DNA of 9,340 nt, taken from positions 1-9,340 of the forward strand of contig CAZGVW010000014.1 in NCBI GenBank assembly GCA_964529265.1. The letters are read 5' to 3'. Within the stretch, counting starts at the first letter, position 1. Each line of letters begins with the position of its first letter. The translations under genes and the position numbers were made by a program. Shown here in pieces: positions 1 to 9,340 of this stretch. A model generated the notes under the pieces. It did no database searches, had not been told where the DNA came from, and saw only the letters and a list, made by a program, of their open reading frames with translations. The stretch is from CAZGVW01 sp964529265. Its GTDB lineage: Bacteria; Planctomycetota; Phycisphaerae; Phycisphaerales; UBA1924.

Positions 1-620
1 AGGTCGCGCATGTTCACCGTGCCGTCGCCGTCGAGGTCGAACTCGGCATCGCTCGTCCCCCACGCGGCGAGCAGATCGCGCACGGTGATGTTCCCGGCCG
101 CGTCCGGATCCTCGACGGGATCGGCGAGCTGTGTCGGCAGCGTTTCGGGCTCCTGCGGCGCGAGCTGCTTCGGCAGCGTTTCGGGCTCCTGCGACGCGAG
201 CTGTGTCGGCAGCGTTTCGGGCTCCTGCGGCGCGAGCTGTGTCGGCAGCGTTTCGGGGACGCTGGACGCGAGATCGGCCCCGGGCGGCACCGGCGGAGTA
301 TCGACGGGCTGGACCTCTGTCGGCAGCGCGTCGTGACGCCGCGGCAGCGACCTGAGCAGCGCGACGAGGTCGCGCATGTTCACACCGCCGTCGCCGTCGA
401 GATCGTACGTCTCGCTCTTCCCGCCCCAGGCCTCGAGCAGACCGTCGATGGTCGGCTGCTCCGGCGCCGTTGCCGTGGCCGCGGGAGGCAGTCCCGTGCG
501 GCTGGGCCGGCTGAGCAGATCGGTCGGCGTCGGCTGCTGCGTGTGCGGGGCGCGACCCTGCGGGGAAATCGGGCGGAGCGCACTGAGAAGCGAAAGGGAC
601 GGGTCGTTGTGCACGTTCAT
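1..620 (-). CDS. Dockerin/EF-hand-repeat protein, N-terminal part (runs off left edge)
   Basis: Reading the minus strand from the ATG at 620-618 gives 206 codons with no stop to the window edge. An AGGAGG at 634-629, 8 nt before the ATG, fixes the start. Two 29-residue units, residues 57-85 and 179-207, are identical at about 18 positions. Each has a leading helix-like LLxAWG stretch, a calcium-loop motif DLDGDGxVNMRD (D73, D75, D77, N81 and D84 in the first) and an exit helix beginning RDL. This resembles the single-loop half of dockerin type I domains and the multi-copy dockerin-like repeats of planctomycetes. The linker between them (about 93 residues) is Pro/Thr/Gln/Glu-rich and includes a tandem repeat at residues 122-166. 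The N-terminus has no clear hydrophobic signal peptide, which is odd for a dockerin protein. Calcium binding is inferred and the function is unknown. The gene is divergent from the copper cluster and need not be related to it. Confidence 0.85.
   Translation of the reverse strand, partial: MNVHNDPSLSLLSALRPISPQGRAPHTQQPTPTDLLSRPSRTGLPPAATATAPEQPTIDGLLEAWGGKSETYDLDGDGGVNMRDLVALLRSLPRRHDALPTEVQPVDTPPVPPGADLASSVPETLPTQLAPQEPETLPTQLASQEPETLPKQLAPQEPETLPTQLADPVEDPDAAGNITVRDLLAAWGTSDAEFDLDGDGTVNMRD
123..257 (-). repeat. 36-bp in-frame tandem repeat, about 3.75 copies
   Basis: On the minus strand, units start at 257, 221, 185 and 149; the last is cut short at 123. Each unit encodes 12 residues of the form PETLPxQLAxQE, with T/K and P/S substitutions between copies. 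The period is a multiple of three, so copy-number change would keep the reading frame. The repeat forms part of a low-complexity linker between two EF-hand-like units. Confidence 0.9.
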
Positions 621-628
621 GGCGTGGA

Positions 629-634
629 CCTCCT
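629..634 (-). promoter_or_regulatory. Strong Shine-Dalgarno AGGAGG for the minus-strand EF-hand gene
   Basis: The plus strand reads CCTCCT here, which is AGGAGG on the minus strand, 8 nt before the ATG at 620. It decides both that the minus-strand frame is real and where it begins. Confidence 0.8.
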
Positions 635-730
635 GAGGCCGCGGGTAGAGGGGCAAACGCCGCGCCAGTCGCCCCGACCGCATTCGGGGGGGTCGAGGAG
701 CAGAATCTGCGGCGTCGCGGGTGCGACTCT

Positions 731-744
731 TGCGCGATCGCGCA
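731..744. promoter_or_regulatory. 14-bp perfect palindrome, candidate operator
   Basis: The sequence TGCGCGATCGCGCA is its own reverse complement. With one bulged base (T730), pairing extends by three more base pairs (727-729 with 745-747). It lies in the divergent intergenic region, about 70 bp upstream of the candidate -10 of the copper cluster and 96 bp upstream of the Shine-Dalgarno of the minus-strand gene. That position suits a dimeric regulator, but no regulator gene is in the window and a GC-rich palindrome can arise by chance. Confidence 0.3.
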
Positions 745-790
745 GAGAGGGACGTTTGGGGCCGTGCGCGATGGGGGTGGGACGGAGGTT

Positions 791-819
791 TTCAGGAGAG
801 CGGCTGGTGCCGATATACT
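791..819 (+). promoter_or_regulatory. Candidate sigma-70-type promoter for the copper cluster
   Basis: TATACT at 814-819 matches the -10 consensus at five of six positions. A weak -35 candidate, TTCAGG at 791-796 (three of six), sits 17 bp upstream. Transcription would begin near 826, inside the 13-bp repeat array, giving a leader of roughly 58 nt before the ATG at 884. It is the only convincing AT-rich -10-like element found in the intergenic region. Planctomycete promoter consensus sequences are less well known, so this is tentative. Confidence 0.4.
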
Positions 820-884
820 GACGGGTCGTCCTGACGGGTCGTCCAGGTGGGTCGTCCCGGTGGATCGTCCCGATGGATCGTCCA
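820..884 (+). repeat. Five tandem 13-bp repeats abutting the start codon
   Basis: Units run 820-832, 833-845, 846-858, 859-871 and 872-884, with consensus GRYGGRTCGTCCH (the first is GACGGGTCGTCCT). The array begins one base after the candidate -10, and the last unit ends on the A of the ATG at 884. The core GTCGTCC/ATCGTCC is kept in all five. The period is not a multiple of three, which argues against coding and for the start lying at or after 884. The array lacks a canonical Shine-Dalgarno. It could be an array of protein-binding sites, a structured leader RNA, or a slippage-generated minisatellite. Confidence 0.85.
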
Positions 885-1279
885 TGCCACTTCGCCTCCT
901 GCTCATCCTGACGCTTCTCGTCCAGCAGTTGGCGCTGCCGGTTGTTGCGTCGAGATCGGCTCCGGCTCAAGCGTGCGATCAGACCGGCTGCTGCCAGGTC
1001 GTCGAAGCCACCACCTGTTGCGGCAAGAACGTCCGCGTGATGTGGTGCGAGAAGTCGGGCGGCAACGAGTGCTTCTGTGGTCTGGCGCCAGGTGATTCGG
1101 AACCTCCGGAAGCCCCGCGGCCTTCTGATCGGGACGAGATCACTTCGGTCTTCGTCGCCGTGCGCGGCGGCGTGGTGGACGTGCTCCGGTCGCACGTCAC
1201 GCAGGCCGCCCCCGCCCCGCCGGCGATCGTCCGTTCCCACCACGAGATCCGGGCCCTCCTGGGCATCTGGCGAACGTAG
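884..1279 (+). CDS. Small exported Cys-rich protein, candidate periplasmic metal binder
   Basis: This encodes 131 residues. I chose the ATG at 884 because it starts a typical Sec signal peptide: MPLR, then a hydrophobic core at residues 5-22, with probable cleavage near residues 22-30. An upstream extension would read through the 13-bp repeats and spoil the signal; an in-frame GTG at 860 is a weaker alternative. The mature N-terminal half holds eight cysteines (31, 36, 37, 45, 46, 55, 63, 65), including two CC pairs and an ECFCG stretch. The rest is acidic and Pro-rich, then an Ala/Val/Pro-rich tail with no cysteine. I do not recognise the family. It recalls in style the small Cys-rich proteins that precede copper efflux or copper oxidase genes (such as the DUF2946/CopL type), but I see no firm homology. 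First gene of the cus-copA cluster, 95 bp before cusC. A role in Cu(I)/Ag(I) binding, sensing or delivery is inferred from composition and context. Disulfide-rich structural roles are possible. Confidence 0.75.
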   Translation: MPLRLLLILTLLVQQLALPVVASRSAPAQACDQTGCCQVVEATTCCGKNVRVMWCEKSGGNECFCGLAPGDSEPPEAPRPSDRDEITSVFVAVRGGVVDVLRSHVTQAAPAPPAIVRSHHEIRALLGIWRT

Positions 1280-1374
1280 AGCCTGAGCGCTATAGGGATC
1301 GTGCGCGCCGACCTGGCCGCATCGCCCCCGTTGCCCGGTCGCTCTTCAGCCACCAGATTGCCCAGGAGCCTGCT
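1280..1374 (+). other. Gap between the Cys-rich gene and cusC
   Basis: These 95 bp are the only real intercistronic gap in the plus-strand cluster. They hold the cusC Shine-Dalgarno AGGAG at 1364-1368. I see no stem followed by a T-run that would act as an intrinsic terminator, so read-through from the Cys-rich gene into cusC is plausible. TATAGG at 1291-1296 is a weak -10-like string without a good -35. Confidence 0.5.
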
Positions 1375-2817
1375 ATGGCATCGCGAACTGCCCCGTGCGC
1401 GATCTGCGCCGCTGCGGCGGGTCTGATCGCGGGGTGCTCGTCCCCGTTCGACCAGCCGCATGACGTCACACGGTCGCTCGGCAAGACGCTGCCGCAGGGC
1501 GTCGAGAGCATCCCGTCCTCCGCCTATCGAGACACCGCCGATGATGACCGGGCGGTCGCACCAACGCTCACGGACGATACGTCTCCCGACGAGTACGTTC
1601 GGTACGCCCTGTACCACAGCCCCGAGGTGGAGGCGGCGTACCAGCGATGGCGCGCGGCCGCCGAGCGGTTGCCCCAGGTCAGCGCGCTGCCCGACCCGCG
1701 CCTCAACTTCGGCTTCTTCCTGGACGAGGTCGAGACCCGAACCGGGCCGCAGCAGGCCCGCGTCGGTCTCAGCCAGACCTTCCCGTGGCCCGGCCGGCTG
1801 GAGAATCGCGAGGACGCGGCGTCCAAAGCGGCGGCGGCAGTGTGGCGGCGATTCGAGGCGGCACGGCTGTCGGTCACCGAACGCGTCGTCTCGACCTTGC
1901 ATGATCTCGCCTATCTCGACGGCACGATCGCGATCACCGGGGAGAACCTGGAGCTGCTGCAGTCCTTTGAAGAAGTGCTCCGGGCACGCTACCGCGTCGG
2001 CGCAGGGTCGCACCCGGAGCTCATCCGGGTGCAGGTCGAACTCGGCCAGCTCGAAGATCGGCTCACCCAACTGCGGGCGATGCGTCCCGTGTACGTAGCC
2101 GAGCTGCACGCGGCGCTGAACCGCCCATCGGGGCAGGAGGTGCCCACACTCGGCGCGCTGCCCGGTCGGGTCGCCTCCGTGGACGCCGAGGGGCTCGCGG
2201 AGATCGCCCGCCGGTCGAACCCGGTGCTGCTGGCGCTCAACGAACAGATGGAAGAGCAGCGGCTGCTGGGGGAGGTCGCGCGTCAGGAGGGCCTGCCGGA
2301 TCTGACGGTCGGCCTCGATTACATCGTGACCAATGATGCGATGAACCGCTCGATCCCGGAGAGCGGTGACGATCCGATCATGCTGAACTTCGGCATCAAC
2401 GTGCCGCTCTGGCGGGACAAGTACGATGCGGGGGTTGGGGAGGCGTTGGCCAGGAGACTCGCGGTCGCGGGCGAGCGCGCCGATCAGGCGAACCGCATCG
2501 CTGCGGCCATCCATCGGGCGTGGTTCGAGCACACCGACGCGGACCGGCGGGTGCGTCTCTACGAGCGGACGCTGATCCCCAAGGCCGAGGAGTCACTGCG
2601 GGCGTCGCTCGCCGGATTCCGGACCGGGGAGACGAGCTTCCTCAACGTCCTGGACACCGAGCGCACGCTGCTGGAGTTCGCGATCGTGGCCGAGCGTGCG
2701 CGTGCGGACCGGGGCAAGGCGCTGGCCCGGCTCAACACGCTGGTTGGCGAGCCCGTCCCGACGGAGACCGCGGATCAACCCTCACGACACGAAAGCCCCG
2801 ACGAGGTGCAGCCATGA
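1375..2817 (+). CDS. cusC: CusC-like outer-membrane efflux lipoprotein (TolC/OEP family)
   Basis: This encodes 480 residues, about the usual length for CusC/CzcC proteins. The ATG at 1375 follows AGGAG at 1364-1368. The N-terminus has a lipoprotein signal with lipobox LIAGC, so Cys21 would be lipidated; Ser22 after it suits outer-membrane sorting. Two TolC-type OEP repeats follow, roughly residues 70-265 and 280-465. Family marks are the SQTFPWPGRL segment at 133-142, typical of heavy-metal efflux OEPs, and FRTGETSFLNVLDTER from residue 415. A trimer would form the outer-membrane beta-barrel and periplasmic alpha-tunnel through which CusA/CusB expel metal. The stop codon overlaps the cusB start (ATGA at 2814-2817), which points to translational coupling. 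From sequence alone the channel could be called CusC or CzcC; the copper label rests on the CusA type and on the neighbouring copA. Confidence 0.92.
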   Translation: MASRTAPCAICAAAAGLIAGCSSPFDQPHDVTRSLGKTLPQGVESIPSSAYRDTADDDRAVAPTLTDDTSPDEYVRYALYHSPEVEAAYQRWRAAAERLPQVSALPDPRLNFGFFLDEVETRTGPQQARVGLSQTFPWPGRLENREDAASKAAAAVWRRFEAARLSVTERVVSTLHDLAYLDGTIAITGENLELLQSFEEVLRARYRVGAGSHPELIRVQVELGQLEDRLTQLRAMRPVYVAELHAALNRPSGQEVPTLGALPGRVASVDAEGLAEIARRSNPVLLALNEQMEEQRLLGEVARQEGLPDLTVGLDYIVTNDAMNRSIPESGDDPIMLNFGINVPLWRDKYDAGVGEALARRLAVAGERADQANRIAAAIHRAWFEHTDADRRVRLYERTLIPKAEESLRASLAGFRTGETSFLNVLDTERTLLEFAIVAERARADRGKALARLNTLVGEPVPTETADQPSRHESPDEVQP

Positions 2818-4857
2818 ACACGATCCTTCAACGCATCCGCGCTGTCCTCGAGTGGGTGTGGAAACACACGGCAGCGGGCATCGCCGTTGTGCTCATCGTG
2901 GCGGCGCTGATTGTCGGGTACCGCATCGGTCGGCCGGCGCCGGAGCCAGCGAGCGGGACGACAGCCGACGGCCGTGATCGCGACGACCACGCGGCGGGCG
3001 AGATGCAGATGTACACCTGCTCGATGCACCCGTCGGTGCGGCTGCCCGATCCGGACGCCAGGTGCCCGATCTGCTTCATGGAACTCATCCCTGTTCGGGA
3101 CGATGGGGGTGAGGGGAGCGAACTCCGCGTCACGATGAGCCAGGCCGCGGCGGCGCTCAGCCGTATCGAGACGGCGCCGGTCGGGCGGTTCTTCCCGACG
3201 GCCGAGGTGAGGCTCTACGGCAAGGTCACCTACGACGAGACCTCGGTGGCGCGGCTGACCGCGTACTTCCCGGGGCGGATCGAGCGGCTGTTCGTCAACT
3301 ACATCGGCGTGCCGATGTCGGCCGGGGATCACATGGCGGAGGTATACAGCCCGCAGGTGCTCGCGGCGTTCGAGGAACTCCGGCAGGCCGCCGATGCCGT
3401 GGCGGGGTTGGATGCGGGCAGCGATCTGCTCCGGACCGCGACGCGCGACACGCTCACGGCCGCTCGTGAGAAGCTGCGGCTGTTCGGACTGAGTGCGGAA
3501 CAGATCGATGCGGTCGAGCAAGGGCGTTTCGAATCCGATCGCCTCGTGATCTATGCCCCGATCGGAGGCGTCGTCACCCATCTCGCGGTGCGCGAGGGCG
3601 ACTACGTGCAGACGGGTGCGGCGATCGCCACGGTCGCGGACCTCTCGCGTCTGTGGCTCGATATGGAGTCCTACGAGTCGCAGCTTCCGCTGCTTCGCTG
3701 GGGGCAGCGCGTGACCTTCACGGTCGAAGCCCACCCGGGCGAGGTGTTCGAGGGACGGATTTCGTTCATCGAGCCCATGATCGACGAGAGGACCCGGACC
3801 GCCGCGGTGCGGGTCACGGTGGACAACACGGATCGGCGGCTCAAGCCCGGGATGTTCGCGTCAGCCGTGGTCCGAACCCGTGTCGCTGAGGACGGGGCCG
3901 TCGTCAACGATGAGCTTGCCGGCCGCTGGGTCAGCCCGATGCACCCGACGGTGGTCAAGGACGGGCCGGGACAATGCGACATCTGCGGGATGGACATGGT
4001 GCCCGCCGAGTCGCTCGGTGTGGTCGGGGACCCCAGCGCGGTCGAGGAGCCCCTGGTGATCCCACGCTCCGCGGTCCTCTTCACCGGCACCCGGTCGGTC
4101 GTGTACGTCGAGGCGCCCGAGACGGAGAAGCCGACCTACGAGGGCCGAATGGTTGTGCTCGGACCGCGAGCGGGCGATTTCTACATCGTCCGTGAAGGTC
4201 TGAAACGAAGCGAGCGCGTGGTGGTCAACGGCGCGTTCCGCATCGACAGCGCGATGCAGATCGCGGCCAGGCCGAGCATGATGACCCCGGCCGGCGGCGG
4301 AGGCGACAATTCGCACGCCGTGCACGGCGACATGGCGGGTGGCGCGATGCCGGTCATGCCTGAGCGTGTCAGCGTTCCGGACAGCTTTGTATTTGCACTC
4401 AAGCCGGTCTACGCCGCATACCTCGATGCCCAGGAGGCGCTCGCGGCCGATGACCTGGGTGGCTTCTCGCGAGCGGCCGCGGACCTTCGGACGGCGCTTG
4501 GAATCGTCGGAGAGGCCGGACTGGTCGGTGAGCCCCTGGGCGTGTGGCGGCGGGCCGCGGCCAGGCTGCGTGTCGAGGCGGGCATCACCGACATCGAACG
4601 CGCCCGGGCCCGGTTCGAGGGCATGAGCGAGGCGGTGATCTCGCTCCAGCGTCGCTTCGGACACCGCGGCAGCGAAGTGTGGCATGTCGCGCACTGCCCG
4701 ATGGCCTTCGACGACAAGGGGGCCGACTGGCTTCAGCGGGGCGAGCAGATCAACAACCCCTACTTCGGCGCGAGCATGCTCCGGTGCGGGGAAATCCGCG
4801 AGTCGTTCCAACCGCTCGACGATGCGGCGATGAACGGCGCGATCGAGGGGCACGACC

Positions 4858-4865
<8 letters not shown>
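2814..4865 (+). CDS. cusB: CusB-like RND adaptor with two heavy-metal-binding domains and C-terminal DUF3347-like domain
   Basis: This encodes 683 residues, much longer than E. coli CusB (about 400). The ATG at 2814 overlaps the cusC stop and has GAGGT at 2803-2807; longer in-frame starts would lie inside cusC. Order: membrane anchor at residues 20-36; a heavy-metal-binding domain at 67-93 (YTCSMHP...CPICFMEL, Cys69, Met71, His72, Cys84, Cys87); the adaptor beta-barrel, lipoyl and hairpin regions at about 100-355; a second metal-binding domain at 372-397 (WVSPMHP...CDICGMDM, with Ser374 where the first copy has Cys); the membrane-proximal region to about 495; then a DUF3347-like domain at 523-665 with HCPMA (627-631), NPYFG (648-652) and Cys658. 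The family links CusA to CusC and hands Cu(I)/Ag(I) to the pump. Three potential metal sites in one chain suggest strong periplasmic metal capture (inference). Overlaps cusA by 8 bp. Confidence 0.92.
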
Positions 4866-8748
<3,883 letters not shown>

Positions 8749-8751
8749 CCG

Positions 8752-9340
8752 ATGAATGACCTGACGCGACACCGAGACACCGCCTCCATGACCCGCCGTG
8801 AGTTCATTGCGGCAACAGCAGTGACGAACGTCGCTGGGGCCGCTCTTGCTCGCTGGGCAGTGGCCGGCGCCAACGCCGTGCCGGACGGCACGTGGCCGAC
8901 CGAGTTGGTGGTCCCGGGGGATGAAGCCTTGCACCTGGTCATCCAGCGCACGCCTCTGCATGTCGCCGGCAGACTGACCGCGGCGCCGATCACCATCAAT
9001 GGCTCGATCCCTGGGCCGACCGTTCGGATGCGCGAAGGCCAGAATGTGGAAATACACGTTCACAACGGACTGCATGACGAAGACACCTCCATCCACTGGC
9101 ACGGGCTCATCGTGCCAATGACGATGGATGGCGTGCCGGGCGTGAGCTTCCCCGGCATCAAGCCGGGCGAGACGTTCGTCTATCGCTTCCCGGTCCGGCA
9201 GTACGGCACGTACTGGTACCACAGCCACTCCGGCCTTCAGGAGCAACTCGGTCATTACGGCGCGCTCATCATCGCTCCCACCGAACCGGAGCCATTCAGC
9301 TACGACCGCGAATACGTGGTCGTGCTGTCCGACTGGACGT
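8752..9340 (+). CDS. copA: CopA/PcoA-type multicopper oxidase, N-terminal part (runs off right edge)
   Basis: There are 196 codons in frame to the window edge with no stop; family members are about 550-650 residues, so roughly a third is visible. The start at 8752, 3 bp after the cusA stop, is supported by GAAGGA at 8738-8743. A twin-arginine signal is present: TRREFI at residues 14-19, a moderately hydrophobic Ala-rich stretch to about 42, and a probable cleavage after it. Export of the folded, copper-loaded enzyme by Tat is expected. The first cupredoxin domain shows INGSIPGPTVRMREGQ near residue 84, HWHG at 115-118 and WYHSHSG at 155-161, which are ligands of the type 2/type 3 copper cluster. 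MDGVPGVSFPGIKPGE is characteristic of the copper-resistance CopA/PcoA branch. These periplasmic enzymes oxidise Cu(I) and bind copper. This is not the unrelated P-type ATPase also named CopA. The Met-rich region and C-terminal copper motifs are outside the window. Confidence 0.93.
   Translation, partial: MNDLTRHRDTASMTRREFIAATAVTNVAGAALARWAVAGANAVPDGTWPTELVVPGDEALHLVIQRTPLHVAGRLTAAPITINGSIPGPTVRMREGQNVEIHVHNGLHDEDTSIHWHGLIVPMTMDGVPGVSFPGIKPGETFVYRFPVRQYGTYWYHSHSGLQEQLGHYGALIIAPTEPEPFSYDREYVVVLSDWT

Noticed and set aside
10..355. Plus-strand frames with Gly/Ser/Cys- or Ala/Arg-rich repeats
   Set aside because: They are the complement of the 36-bp repeat in the minus-strand EF-hand gene, which has a strong Shine-Dalgarno and clear calcium-loop motifs.
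672..689. GC-rich hairpin CCCCGA/TCGGGG with a 6-nt loop in the intergenic region
   Set aside because: Only 6 bp, no T-run on either strand, and expected by chance at this base composition; not called as a terminator.
333..821. Plus-strand frame of 162 codons spanning the EF-hand gene and the intergenic region
   Set aside because: No domain, no Shine-Dalgarno, Arg-rich low-information translation, and overlap with a better supported minus-strand gene.
764..883. N-terminal extension of the Cys-rich protein to an ATG at 764
   Set aside because: It would start upstream of the candidate promoter, cross 13-bp repeats whose period is not a multiple of three, and bury the signal peptide at residue 41.
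1268..1296. Possible internal promoter before cusC (TATAGG at 1291-1296)
   Set aside because: The -10 match is modest and the sequence 17 bp upstream (TGGCGA) is a poor -35; not enough to call.
979..2532. Open frame of 517 codons on the minus strand across the Cys-rich gene and cusC
   Set aside because: It is antisense to recognisable proteins and has no family motif; a shadow of GC-rich codon use.
2520..2813. N-terminal extension of CusB to an ATG at 2520
   Set aside because: The extra 98 residues lie within cusC in another frame and have no adaptor features; the ATG at 2814 has a Shine-Dalgarno and begins a normal membrane anchor.

Overview
The window looks like chromosomal DNA from a GC-rich bacterium, most likely a planctomycete, possibly of the Phycisphaerae. 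Two things suggest this: the dockerin/EF-hand-like repeats of the form LLxAWG...DLDGDGxVNMRDL in the leftmost gene, and the enlarged copper/silver RND system with heavy-metal-binding domains in its adaptor. This is inferred from protein style only; no phylogenetic marker is present.

Layout. Positions 1-620 (minus strand) hold the N-terminal 206 codons of a protein with EF-hand-like repeats and a 36-bp tandem repeat; it runs off the left edge. Positions 621-883 are the divergent intergenic region, with a 14-bp perfect palindrome, a candidate -10 element and five tandem copies of a 13-bp repeat that abut the next start codon. From 884 to the right edge everything is on the plus strand and reads as one tightly packed copper (or silver) detoxification cluster. 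It comprises a small exported Cys-rich protein (884-1279), a CusC-like outer-membrane lipoprotein (1375-2817), a CusB-like adaptor with two metal-binding motifs and a C-terminal DUF3347-like domain (2814-4865), a CusA-like RND pump of 1,296 residues (4858-8748) and the start of a Tat-exported CopA/PcoA-type multicopper oxidase (8752 to the edge). The cusC/cusB and cusB/cusA junctions overlap by 4 and 8 bp, and the oxidase begins 3 bp after cusA, so co-expression is very likely.

How they would work together (inference from known families): CusA, CusB and CusC form the tripartite channel that moves Cu(I)/Ag(I) from periplasm to outside. The metal-binding motifs of CusB would collect metal for the pump, the multicopper oxidase would oxidise or buffer periplasmic copper, and the Cys-rich protein at the head of the cluster is a candidate periplasmic copper binder or sensor of unknown family.

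The core is a known type of system. The less ordinary parts are the Cys-rich leader gene with its 13-bp repeat 5' region, the divergent EF-hand protein that lacks a visible signal peptide, and the extra membrane segments in CusA. No RNA genes, insertion sequences, CRISPR arrays or convincing terminators were seen.
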